13,134 nucleotides of DNA from an uncultured Lachnospiraceae bacterium (GTDB taxonomy: Bacteria > Bacillota > Clostridia > Lachnospirales > Lachnospiraceae), in the NCBI GenBank assembly GCA_910589195.1, contig CAJUTC010000064.1:1-13134 (forward strand). The letters are read 5' to 3'. Each line of letters starts with the position of its first letter. The stretch's first letter is position 1. Below are positions 1 to 7,108 of the stretch, piece by piece. The notes under the pieces are model-generated. The model had not been told where the DNA came from and searched no databases. It was given only the letters and a program-made list of their open reading frames with translations. The translations under genes were made by a program, and so were the position numbers.

Positions 1-23
1 GAGCCGTCCCTTGTGGGCGGCTC
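1..23 (-). terminator. Hairpin after trpF, probable terminator
   Basis: GAGCCG (1-6) pairs with CGGCTC (18-23) and CCC (8-10) with GGG (15-17), around a TTGT loop with one bulged T. Read on the plus strand it is followed by TTTT (24-27). On the minus strand, the trp direction, the expected U-run would fall outside the window, so termination of the trp operon is inferred. The stem could work in both directions. It lies 32 bases past the trpF stop codon, and no ribosome binding site for a next gene is seen in between. Confidence 0.6.
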
Positions 24-54
24 TTTTCAGTGATAACCTTAGAACAATTATTTG

Positions 55-663
55 TCATAGTCTGTTTTCCTTTCTGACAGCAGCCACAAATTCTGCCATC
101 TTTCGTTTATCTTTGATTTTGTCCGTTTCAATGCCAGAGCTTACATCCACAGCGTACGGGTTCAAATACTTAATTGCATCTTCCACATTTTCAGGTGAAA
201 GACCTCCGGCAAGGAAATACGGCCTTCTGATATCTTGTATCAGTTTCCAGTCAAATACGGTTCCAGTACCCGCGCCGGAATCAAGCAATACATAATCGGC
301 TGGGCTCTGCGCGGCATTTTTAATCTGGTATTGATTTTTGATGGTAAAGGCCTTGATAATCGGCTTGTCTGTCAGCGTCCGCAGTTGGCGGATATAATCT
401 GGATCCTCACTGCCGTGGAGCTGAGCCATTTGGATAATGTTCCTGTTCAAAAGACTTGCTACCGTTTCCGGATTCTCATTTACAAATACTCCCACAGCCA
501 GAATTGTATCCGCAAGTAGCTGCTTCAGCTCTGCCGCCTTTTGGTGTGTGATAAATCGCTTGCTTTTCTTTGCAAAGACAAATCCGATATATTCCGGCTT
601 TAACTCATTCACGGTTTCTATTTCACAAGACCGCGAGAGGCCGCAAAGTTTTATTTTTGTCAT
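55..663 (-). CDS. trpF: Phosphoribosylanthranilate isomerase
   Basis: This cytoplasmic TIM-barrel enzyme catalyses the Amadori rearrangement of N-(5-phosphoribosyl)anthranilate to CdRP, the third step of tryptophan synthesis from chorismate. At 202 residues it has the usual length of a stand-alone TrpF. The N-terminal KLCGL motif carries the catalytic cysteine (C7), and VLLDSGAGTGTVFDW carries the catalytic aspartate (D128). The family QLHG (81-84) and LAGGL (151-155) phosphate-binding motifs are present. The ATG overlaps the trpC stop as ATGA, which implies translational coupling. It is the last gene of the visible operon. In enteric bacteria trpC and trpF are fused; here they are separate, as is usual in Firmicutes. 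Confidence 0.95.
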   Translation of the reverse strand: MTKIKLCGLSRSCEIETVNELKPEYIGFVFAKKSKRFITHQKAAELKQLLADTILAVGVFVNENPETVASLLNRNIIQMAQLHGSEDPDYIRQLRTLTDKPIIKAFTIKNQYQIKNAAQSPADYVLLDSGAGTGTVFDWKLIQDIRRPYFLAGGLSPENVEDAIKYLNPYAVDVSSGIETDKIKDKRKMAEFVAAVRKENRL

Positions 664-1445
664 AGCGCCACCTGCAGTTGGTTGAGCCTGGCTTTTTTAT
701 CAGGCGCTCTCATCAGCGCTTCACCGATCAGCACAGCATCAGCGCCAATCTCACGAAGCCTTGCCACATCCTTGGCACTATTGATACCGCTTTCTGAAAC
801 AAACAGGATATCACCAGGTATCCGATCACGAAGCCTGCGGCTATTGTCTGTATCAACAGAAAAATCCTTAAGGTTTCGGTTATTAACACCGATGATACGC
901 GCGCCGGCCTGAACGGCTAGGTCTACTTCCGCTTCGTCATGCGCTTCTACCAAAGCAGACAGTCCCAGTTCATCGCAAAGAGCTATATACTCCTCTATTT
1001 CTTTTTTCGTTAATATGGAACAAATCAGCAGCACTGCCTGCGCTCCAAGCACCTTTGCCTGGTAAATCATATACGGATCCACCGTAAAATCCTTTCGAAT
1101 ACACGGGAGGGAAACGGTTTTCGCAATTTCACTTAAGTATTCATCCCTTCCTAAAAACCATTTCGGTTCGGTCAGCACAGAAATACAGTCGGCGCCTGCC
1201 GCCTCATATTCTGTTGCAATCTGTAGATACCTATAATCAGGCGCAATCAAACCTTTGGATGGAGATGCTTTTTTGCATTCGCAGATAAAGGAAAGCTTTG
1301 GCTTTTTCAATGCATGTTCAAAGGCAAACGCTCCATGGGGCAGGTAAATGGCCTGCTTCCTGATTTCTTCCAGGGGTAGTTTCATCTTTGCCTGCCTTGT
1401 ACGCTCTCTGGCATAGCTGGCAAGCTGATCTAATATGGTTGTCAT
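660..1445 (-). CDS. trpC: Indole-3-glycerol phosphate synthase
   Basis: The enzyme closes the indole ring, converting CdRP to indole-3-glycerol phosphate with loss of CO2 and water. The protein is 261 residues, the normal length for the monofunctional family. The catalytic set known from the family can be placed: E56 and K58 in ECKKASPSKG, K118 in IRKDF, E167 in LVEAH, N188 in GVNNRNL and S217 in VSESG. The phosphate-binding loop region ADAVLIGEALM lies near residue 240. The start overlaps the trpD stop as ATGA and the end overlaps trpF in the same way, so it sits in a tightly coupled operon. No damage is visible. Confidence 0.96.
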   Translation of the reverse strand: MTTILDQLASYARERTRQAKMKLPLEEIRKQAIYLPHGAFAFEHALKKPKLSFICECKKASPSKGLIAPDYRYLQIATEYEAAGADCISVLTEPKWFLGRDEYLSEIAKTVSLPCIRKDFTVDPYMIYQAKVLGAQAVLLICSILTKKEIEEYIALCDELGLSALVEAHDEAEVDLAVQAGARIIGVNNRNLKDFSVDTDNSRRLRDRIPGDILFVSESGINSAKDVARLREIGADAVLIGEALMRAPDKKARLNQLQVAL

Positions 1446-2473
1446 GCCTCCACCTCCGGACGATTGCTAACCTCTATTAGCTTGTTCAGCGTTTCAAGCG
1501 CTTTTCCAGAATCAATAAGCTTTGCGGCAAAAGCAATGCCCGCTTTCATGCTGTCAGCTTTCCCTCCAATATACAGCGCCGCGCCTGCATTCATTAAAAC
1601 AGCATTTCTCTTGTGTCCTCTTTCACCATTTAAGATTGCAAGGGTAATATTCGCGTTTTCTTCGGGAGAACCGCCCTTTAAGTCTTCCTTTGCGCAGCGT
1701 TCAAAACCAAAGTCTTCCGGCGCAATAACAGAAGATTTGAACCAGCCGTCACGGATCTCACATACGGTCGTCGGCCCGCTCATGGAAATCTCATCCAGTT
1801 TATCCTGGCCGTAGACCACCATTCCACGTTTGATTCCAAGGCTAATCAGCACTTGTGCCAGCGGCTCCACAAGATAGTCATCGTACACACCGAGAAGCTG
1901 CATTGATGGCGCGCCAGGGTTTGTAAGCGGGCCGAGAATATTAAATACAGTACGAAAGCCCAGCTCCTTACGGACAGCACCTACATACTTCATCGATGTA
2001 TGGTATTTCTGAGCAAAGAAGAAACACATGCCAGCCTCGTTCAGCAGCTCAATACATCTTGCGGGGCTTTGTTTAATGTTTATGCCAAGAGCCTCCAGGC
2101 AGTCTGCCGTTCCGCACTGAGAGGAGGCCGCGCGGTTTCCATGCTTTGCTACCTTCATGCCGCCTGCTGCAGCTATAAGGGCAGATGTGGTGGAGATATT
2201 GAAACTGTGCGCGTTATCACCGCCAGTGCCAACAATCTCAAACAGTTCCATCCCCGTTTCAACCTTTATTGCATGCGTTCTCATGGCTGCCGCGCAGCCA
2301 GCGATCTCATCTGTGGTTTCGGCTCTTGCGCTTTTGGTGGAAAGCGCCGCAAGGAACGCCGCGTTCTGCGTCGGTGTCGTTTCACCGCTCATAATTTCAT
2401 TCATTACAGCGTACGCCTCATCATAGGTCAGGTCTTCTTTATTTACAATTTTTACGATTGCTTCTTTAATCAT
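1442..2473 (-). CDS. trpD: Anthranilate phosphoribosyltransferase
   Basis: It transfers phosphoribose from PRPP to anthranilate, the second step of the tryptophan branch. The 343-residue protein has an N-terminal helical domain (about 1-70) followed by the nucleoside-phosphorylase-like PRPP domain. Visible family motifs are GTGGD (82-86, glycine-rich diphosphate loop), NISTTSA (92-98), KHGNRAASSQCGTAD (110-124, anthranilate tunnel) and GPLTNP further on. The start lies 3 bases after the trpG stop, and its ribosome binding site (AAGGAG) lies in the last codons of trpG. It is a stand-alone TrpD, not fused to the glutaminase as in E. coli. Confidence 0.96.
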   Translation of the reverse strand: MIKEAIVKIVNKEDLTYDEAYAVMNEIMSGETTPTQNAAFLAALSTKSARAETTDEIAGCAAAMRTHAIKVETGMELFEIVGTGGDNAHSFNISTTSALIAAAGGMKVAKHGNRAASSQCGTADCLEALGINIKQSPARCIELLNEAGMCFFFAQKYHTSMKYVGAVRKELGFRTVFNILGPLTNPGAPSMQLLGVYDDYLVEPLAQVLISLGIKRGMVVYGQDKLDEISMSGPTTVCEIRDGWFKSSVIAPEDFGFERCAKEDLKGGSPEENANITLAILNGERGHKRNAVLMNAGAALYIGGKADSMKAGIAFAAKLIDSGKALETLNKLIEVSNRPEVEA

Positions 2474-2476
2474 AGC

Positions 2477-3046
2477 TTATATCTCCTTTATAAAATTTCT
2501 AAGCATCTGGTATCCTTCTGGTGTCATAATGGATTCCGGATGAAACTGTACGCCGTAAATAGGATATGTTTTATGCTGTACCCCCATGATTTCGCCGTCT
2601 GTGGTGAGAGCGGTAATTTTTAATTCTTCCGGAATCGTGTGGGTATCCGCCGCAAGGGAATGGTAACGGGCTACAGGAGCAATTGGGGAACACCCTTTAA
2701 AAAGCGGGCAATCTATATCAAATTTTACATCCGACTGCTTTCCGTGCATCAGTTCTTTTGCGTAAGTAATGGTTGCGCCAAACGCCGCGCAAATTGCCTG
2801 ATGCCCCAGGCAGACCCCGAAGATAGGGATCTCTTTGCCAAGTGACTTTACCACCTCAATGATCACTCCGGCATCCTCCGGCCTTCCAGGGCCGGGAGAA
2901 AGAATGACGCGATCAGGGTTCCGTTTTCGGATTTCTTCCACTGTCATTTCATCATTGCGGATCACCGAAATATCCGGTTCGAGCTGCCCCACAAGCTGAA
3001 ACAGATTGTAAGAAAAGCTGTCATAGTTATCAATCAAAAAAATCAT
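2477..3046 (-). CDS. trpG: Anthranilate synthase glutamine amidotransferase subunit
   Basis: This class I glutaminase supplies ammonia to TrpE. The 189-residue protein shows the complete catalytic triad: C79 in GVCLGHQAI and H169 and E171 in VQFHPES. The oxyanion/P-loop SPGPGRPEDAG (50-60) and the N-terminal LIDNYDSFSYN typical of TrpG/PabA are also present. The ATG overlaps the trpE stop codon as ATGA. A PabA role shared with folate synthesis is possible, as in Bacillus, but position between trpE and trpD makes tryptophan synthesis the main job. Confidence 0.95.
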   Translation of the reverse strand: MIFLIDNYDSFSYNLFQLVGQLEPDISVIRNDEMTVEEIRKRNPDRVILSPGPGRPEDAGVIIEVVKSLGKEIPIFGVCLGHQAICAAFGATITYAKELMHGKQSDVKFDIDCPLFKGCSPIAPVARYHSLAADTHTIPEELKITALTTDGEIMGVQHKTYPIYGVQFHPESIMTPEGYQMLRNFIKEI

Positions 3047-4509
3047 AATTCTGCCTCCTGTGCAAGTTCCAGCGCTTTGAGTGAGGATTTAGCTTTATTC
3101 AGGCATTCCTCATATTCCTTTTCCGGAACAGAATCCGCTACAATTCCAGCTCCGCTTTGCACAAATACCTTGCCATTTTTCTTATAAGCAATGCGGATGG
3201 CGATGCAGGTATCCATATTCCCGGTAAAGTCCAGATATCCCACGGCACCGCCGTATATGCCCCGCTTATTACGTTCAAGCTCTCCAATAAGCTGACAAGC
3301 TCGAATCTTTGGCGCGCCGGAAAGAGTTCCTGCTGGCAATACTGCTTCAATTGCGTCCAGACCATCCTGGCCGTCACGGATCTCTCCACGGATCGTAGAA
3401 CCAATATGCATCACATGGGAGAATCGTTCGATGGAATGCAACTTTTCTACCTGTACTGTGCCGAATTTACTGATCTTTCCCAGATCATTTCTTCCAAGGT
3501 CAACTAGCATATTATGTTCGGCCAGTTCTTTTTCATCAGCAAGAAGCTCTGCTTCCAGACCTTTATCCTCCTTGCGCGTTTTTCCTCTTGGTCTTGTTCC
3601 GGCAAGAGGAAAGGTATGCAGCACGCCATTTTCCAGCTTAACAAGAGTTTCAGGAGAAGCGCCCGCAACCTCTACATCCGTACCCGAAAAATAGAACATA
3701 TACGGTGAAGGGTTGATGGTTCGCAGTACACGGTAAGTGTCAAAAAGGCTGCCTTCAAAGGGAGCGCTCAGACGATTGGAAAGTACAATCTGGAAAATAT
3801 CGCCCTCACGGATCGCATGCTTTGCTTTCTCCACCATACCGAAAAACTGCTCTTTGCCAAACAGCGGCGTGACTTCACCAAGCAGCTTTCCGGCAGGTTC
3901 CTTTTTCTTTTCGCCGTTTTTAAGAAGTTTGGCCAGATGTTTTAATTCTGCAGCCGCTTTCTTATATTCCACTTCCACCTCATCCAGGGACATATTGACA
4001 ATAAGGATAATCTTTTGCCGTAAGTGGTCAAAGGCAATTACCTTATCAAATAGCATCAGGTCAACATCCTTAAAGTCTTCCGTATCCTCAACATTACATT
4101 TGGCGGAAGGCTCACAATAGCCAAAATAATCATACGAAAAGTAACCTACAAGACCGCCTGTAAAAGAAGGAAGATACGCAAAACGCGGGCTTTTGTAACT
4201 GGCAAGAATCTGACGGAGATAATGGGAGGGATTCGTTGTCTTCACGTTCTGATTTCCTATTTTCATTTCACCATCAATACAGGTGATTTCCATTTTGGGC
4301 TCAAATCCAAGGAACGTGAAACGTCCCCACGTTTCATTTGCCTGTGCGGATTCCAGCAGATAGCAGTGAGTCGATACATTTTTCAGAATCTTCATTGTTT
4401 CAATGGGTGTGGTAAAATCTGATAACATCTCACAACTGACCGGAAGCACATTATAGTTTCCGGTAGCCGCGATTTTCTTGACCTCCCATAAAGCAGGTGA
4501 AATTTTCAT
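3043..4509 (-). CDS. trpE: Anthranilate synthase component I
   Basis: It converts chorismate and ammonia, delivered by TrpG, to anthranilate, the committed step. With the start at 4509 the protein is 488 residues, a normal TrpE length. The tryptophan feedback-binding motif LLES is at 51-54, followed by ANETWGRFTFLG. Chorismate-domain motifs include IFQIVLSNRL (238-247), PLAGTRPRGKTRKEDKG (301-317), DLGRNDLGKI (337-346) and LPAGTLSGAPKIR (391-403). The ATG at 4509 is chosen because GGAGG (4522-4518) sits 8 bases upstream. A longer open frame begins at 4647, directly on the U-run of the T-box terminator, and has no ribosome binding site. The gene is controlled by the T-box leader and probably by a second terminator. 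Confidence 0.96.
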   Translation of the reverse strand: MKISPALWEVKKIAATGNYNVLPVSCEMLSDFTTPIETMKILKNVSTHCYLLESAQANETWGRFTFLGFEPKMEITCIDGEMKIGNQNVKTTNPSHYLRQILASYKSPRFAYLPSFTGGLVGYFSYDYFGYCEPSAKCNVEDTEDFKDVDLMLFDKVIAFDHLRQKIILIVNMSLDEVEVEYKKAAAELKHLAKLLKNGEKKKEPAGKLLGEVTPLFGKEQFFGMVEKAKHAIREGDIFQIVLSNRLSAPFEGSLFDTYRVLRTINPSPYMFYFSGTDVEVAGASPETLVKLENGVLHTFPLAGTRPRGKTRKEDKGLEAELLADEKELAEHNMLVDLGRNDLGKISKFGTVQVEKLHSIERFSHVMHIGSTIRGEIRDGQDGLDAIEAVLPAGTLSGAPKIRACQLIGELERNKRGIYGGAVGYLDFTGNMDTCIAIRIAYKKNGKVFVQSGAGIVADSVPEKEYEECLNKAKSSLKALELAQEAEL

Positions 4510-4522
4510 AATCAATACCTCC

Positions 4523-4557
4523 AAAAAATTACTCCTTTGACAATCTGCCAAAGGAGT
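4523..4557 (-). terminator. Second terminator between T-box and trpE
   Basis: The arms ACTCCTTTG and CAAAGGAGT pair perfectly (9 bp, plus a possible G-U and C-G inside the loop). Two A's and TTTTTT follow, then directly the trpE ribosome binding site. It has every mark of an intrinsic terminator but lies about 90 bases beyond the T-box terminator, so transcripts that pass the T-box meet another stop point before trpE. Confidence 0.75.
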
Positions 4558-4583
4558 TAAATCCAGTAGGGAAGAGGTTATCC

Positions 4584-4622
4584 CTATTTGCCGCGCCAAG
4601 CACTCATCAGCGATACTGGCAT
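4584..4622 (-). CDS. Possible 12-codon leader peptide with a Trp codon
   Basis: An ATG reading MPVSLMSAWRGK then TAG lies between the T-box terminator and the second terminator. It has one Trp codon (TGG, 4598-4596) four codons before the stop. The sequence upstream of the ATG is only AAAAGAAGC, a weak ribosome binding site. Inside this region CCAGTA (4619-4614) can pair with TACTGG near 4567-4562. CAAA(ta)GGG near the stop codon can pair imperfectly with the CTCCTTTG arm of the second terminator. This matches the layout of a classical attenuator, but a single Trp codon and the weak RBS leave it speculative. Confidence 0.2.
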   Translation of the reverse strand: MPVSLMSAWRGK

Positions 4623-4647
4623 GCTTCTTTTGAGTACCCGCGCGCAT

Positions 4648-4689
4648 AAAAAAACGCCCCTGACAGATAGATTCGATCTGTCAAGGACG
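4648..4689 (-). terminator. T-box intrinsic terminator
   Basis: CGTCCTTGACAGAT (4689-4676) pairs over 14 bp, with two G-U pairs, with ATCTGTCAGGGGCG (4668-4655) around CGAATCT. TTTTTTT (4654-4648) follows. Its 5' arm contains CCTTGA, which can pair instead with TCAAGG just before the T-box sequence, giving the antiterminator. This is the normal T-box switch. Confidence 0.92.
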
Positions 4690-4951
4690 AATAATAGAAA
4701 CATTATCCGCGGTGCCACCTTGAATTCACGGCATACCCCGTGCGCTTAGCAGGATACCAACATATCCCCGGCAAATTACGTCTGCCTGCAACGTCGCAGA
4801 ATACTCTGTGAAAATCACATTTGACTGCGCCCTCAGCGGTTCATTTGACAACTTGTTTCTCACCTGGTTCTCAGCATCCCAGGCTCTCTGTAAAGGCATC
4901 ATTGCCGTTATCTCCGCTTCAACGGTTTGAAGTATTAAATTGTTTGAACTG
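4690..4951 (-). promoter_or_regulatory. Tryptophan T-box riboswitch of the trp operon
   Basis: The conserved T-box (AAGGTGGCACCGCGG, from 4721) sits just before the terminator. Its TGGC bulge matches a tRNA with discriminator G73, as expected for tRNA-Trp and not for tRNA-Met (A73). Stem I carries the AGAGAG and GATG distal features around a CCTGG/CCAGG stem (about 4889-4863). The lower helix AGCGG/CCGCT has UGA/GA sheared-pair bases below it, a kink-turn. Stem III is CACGG/CCGTG near 4742-4727. In the specifier loop the triplet before the conserved purine reads TGA (4843-4841), not TGG. Uncharged tRNA-Trp should stabilise the antiterminator and let RNA polymerase reach trpE when tryptophan is short. 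Confidence 0.93.
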
Positions 4952-4957
4952 GAAGTG

Positions 4958-4986
4958 ATTATAGCACTGAAATTCAGGAATGTCAA
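4958..4986 (-). promoter_or_regulatory. trp operon promoter
   Basis: Perfect sigma-A consensus: TTGACA (4986-4981), a 17-base spacer and TATAAT (4963-4958). Transcription would start near 4951, immediately before the T-box leader. Such a strong promoter fits an operon whose control is by attenuation and not by a repressor. No operator-like palindrome is seen over it. Confidence 0.93.
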
Positions 4987-5016
4987 CCAGTTTCTGGGAT
5001 TGTTATTAGCAATCCA

Positions 5017-5768
5017 TTATTTCAAGTATTCCGCAAAAAATTGTTCCATCTTATCAAAAGTAAAGAACGCTTATGGTAGCCACGGTTGGTTTTATAATAA
5101 TCATAATAATCCGCCACAAAGAATGGTGCATCCTGGGGGAGAGGATCAACAACACCGCCGCCCAGCGCATAGCTGCCATTTTTGTAATCCGCAATCCTCT
5201 GAGTATTCATGGCTACCTTCTTTGTATATCGTGCATCGGCAGAATTCTCAGCATCAAAACATCCATTGGCATTGACACGGGACATATCATACATATTAGA
5301 GGCAACTGTCGCCTTAACGCAGGTATCTAACGCCGCCACATTGAAAGCCAAACCTTCCCAGTCACAAATGCCAATAATGCCGATTCGTTCCGGGGCAACA
5401 TTTTCCTGTACGGAAAGGGAATCTACTGCTGCCTGAAAATCTCCTGTGTTTATATCTGGCGATGCCATATAACGGGGCGATCCACCGCTTTCCTCTGTAA
5501 AGGAAGGATCAAAGACAATGGTAAGGAAACCACGTTCGGCCATCGCCAGTGCATACAGTCCGGCTGCCTGCTCTTTCACTGCTCCAAATGGTCCGTATAC
5601 AGCGATAGCGGCCAGCTTCGTTTCTGCCGCCTTGGGCTTATAAAGGTCAGCCGCCAGCATGATTCCGCATCGATTATGAAATGTAGCTTTGCGATGGTTC
5701 ACCTTTTCACTTTTCGGAAACGTCTTATCCCATTCATCTGTTAATTCAAGTTTCACTGTATTTTCCAT
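5017..5768 (-). pseudogene. Alpha/beta hydrolase with internal deletion
   Basis: The first 240 or so residues match a clostridial alpha/beta (dienelactone-type) hydrolase: YKPKAAETKLAAIAVYGPFG, then the nucleophile-elbow region GIIGICDWEGLAFN, then DYYDYYKTNRGYHKRS. After HKRS the frame continues as unrelated LLLIRWNNFLRNT and stops at 5022. In another frame, 5058-5017 encodes FDKMEQFFAEYLK and a stop, which I recognise as the usual C-terminus of this family. The middle of the last third, including the region with the catalytic His and Asp, is therefore deleted, with the junction near 5060/5061 and a frameshift. The elbow also reads GICDWEG where relatives have GICGWGG, consistent with relaxed selection. 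It is divergent from the LysR gene at 6062, which may once have controlled it. The family match rests on remembered sequence patterns. Confidence 0.75.
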
Positions 5769-5774
5769 TTTACT

Positions 5775-5979
5775 GATACTTCTCTTTCTTTTCTGCCATT
5801 AGGCAATTGGGAAACGCTCTCCTGGCGTGATGGGAATGGGGTGGCATCGTTGACCGCCGGCAACTCAGTCCGATGGAAATTGAGGCAAGGAGGTTTGTTG
5901 GAATATCATGCAGACAGTACACCAGTTTGACCAGACCTGTCACTTAAGAGAATGTTTCACAATTATCGATTTATTTTGA
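5775..5979 (+). other. Intergenic open frames, unrecognised remnants
   Basis: A plus-strand frame with no ATG runs through this stretch to a TGA at 5928-5930 and contains WETLSWRDGNG and RQGGLLEYHADSTPV. A strong AAGGAGG (5887-5893) precedes TTG (5898), which would give only LEYHADSTPV. A second frame from ATG 5908 encodes 23 residues ending at 5979. Neither is recognised. The good ribosome binding site with no gene body suggests the remains of a gene lost by deletion, but chance is possible. Confidence 0.2.
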
Positions 5980-5989
5980 TTATATTTCC

Positions 5990-6035
5990 TTGAATTTCAT
6001 TTCACTAATGGCTATAATTTATATCAAGATATAAA
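5990..6035 (+). promoter_or_regulatory. Promoter and palindromic operator of the LysR gene
   Basis: TTGAAT (5990-5995), a 17-base spacer and TATAAT (6013-6018) form a good sigma-A promoter. The palindrome TTTATATCAAGATATAAA (6018-6035, two 8-base arms around AA) covers the end of the -10 and the transcription start. It contains a T-N11-A LysR-type motif, so autoregulation by the encoded protein is a reasonable inference. Confidence 0.7.
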
Positions 6036-6061
6036 TTTTTCGAATATCATAGGAGGACAAT

Positions 6062-6940
6062 ATGGAACTGAGAACCATGAGATACTTTCTTGCGGTGGCA
6101 AGGGAAGAGAATATGACCCGTGCGGCAGAGCTGCTTCACGTTACCCAGCCTACATTATCCAAGCAGTTAAAATCACTTGAAGATGAACTTGGAAAAAAAT
6201 TATTCACACGTCACAGTTTCAGCATACAACTTACCGAGGAAGGTATTTTACTGCGAAAGCGAGCTGAGGATCTGGTAAAAATGGCTGATAAGATTACAGC
6301 CGAATTTCTCACATTAGGTGATGTTTTGGGAGGTGATGTTTACTTCGGTCTGGCAGAATCTTATCAGATCAGACATCTGGCCGCCGCAATCAGAAAATTC
6401 AAGAACATATACCCGGATCTGCACTACCATATAACTAGCGGCGATACGGAACAAGTTACGGAAAAACTGGACAAAGGCATCATTGATTTTGCTGTTCTGG
6501 CACAGGAACCCAACACCGCCAAATATCACTATTTAGCATTTCCTGATGCTGATTTATGGGGCGTTGTCATGCCAAGCAACTGTCCATTGGCAGAAAAAAA
6601 TACCGTCTGCGTAAATGATTTAATAGGACTTCCCCTATTTTGTTCTGAACAGGGATGGAGCCATGATATTTCTAAATGGTGTGGCAGCAAAATGGCTCAA
6701 TTACATCTTGAGGGTTCGTTCCGTCTGTCTTATAATGGTTCACTATTTGTCAAAGAAGGTCTTGGCTATCTTTTAACCTTTGAGCATCTGATTGACACAA
6801 ACCCTGATAGCGGACTTGTTTTCCGCCCTCTCACCCCCAATCTCAAAACAAATATCTATTTAATCTGGAAGAAATATCAGATTTTTACTCCCATTGGGGA
6901 ACGACTCCTTGAAATGTTAAAGTCTGAGTTTTCTCAATAA
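6062..6940 (+). CDS. LysR-family transcriptional regulator
   Basis: The 292-residue protein is a full-length LTTR. It has an N-terminal winged helix-turn-helix (about 1-60: MRYFLAVAREENMTRAAELL, then HVTQPTLSKQLKSLEDELG and LFTR), a linker helix, and a periplasmic-binding-protein-like effector domain (about 90-290). The ATG has AGGAGG (6051-6056) five bases upstream. It is transcribed away from the broken alpha/beta hydrolase gene, the usual LTTR arrangement with a target, but that target is no longer functional. The effector cannot be told from the sequence. No frameshift or stop is seen. Confidence 0.93.
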   Translation: MELRTMRYFLAVAREENMTRAAELLHVTQPTLSKQLKSLEDELGKKLFTRHSFSIQLTEEGILLRKRAEDLVKMADKITAEFLTLGDVLGGDVYFGLAESYQIRHLAAAIRKFKNIYPDLHYHITSGDTEQVTEKLDKGIIDFAVLAQEPNTAKYHYLAFPDADLWGVVMPSNCPLAEKNTVCVNDLIGLPLFCSEQGWSHDISKWCGSKMAQLHLEGSFRLSYNGSLFVKEGLGYLLTFEHLIDTNPDSGLVFRPLTPNLKTNIYLIWKKYQIFTPIGERLLEMLKSEFSQ

Positions 6941-6992
6941 CCGTTTCAGCGGCATAATATCAGCAATTTTTCAAAATGCCAAAAATGGACGC

Positions 6993-7023
6993 AAAAAACA
7001 GGAAACCTTTCTTGATTTCCTGT
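6993..7023 (-). terminator. Terminator downstream of the YCII pseudogene
   Basis: ACAGGAAA (7023-7016) and TTTCCTGT (7005-6998) pair over 8 bp around a 10-base loop, followed on the minus strand by a T-run (6998-6993). On the plus strand the stem is followed by CTTGG with no U-run, so it mainly serves minus-strand transcription, here a gene that is now broken. It may also mark the 3' limit of the convergent LysR transcript. Confidence 0.7.
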
Positions 7024-7108
7024 CTTGGCGTGCCGTTCTATAAAGCGGCAGCTATTCCGTTTTCATGTGAGCCAGGTTAGATTCGCCCCGGTGTATTCCT
7101 TTCCACCA

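Noticed and set aside
4510..4647. N-terminal extension of TrpE by 46 residues
   Set aside because: It begins on the U-run of the T-box terminator, crosses a second terminator, and bypasses the clear GGAGG site in front of 4509.
4726..4986. An 86-codon minus-strand open frame upstream of trpE
   Set aside because: It lies entirely within the promoter and T-box leader; its sequence is explained by the conserved RNA and no ribosome binding site is present.
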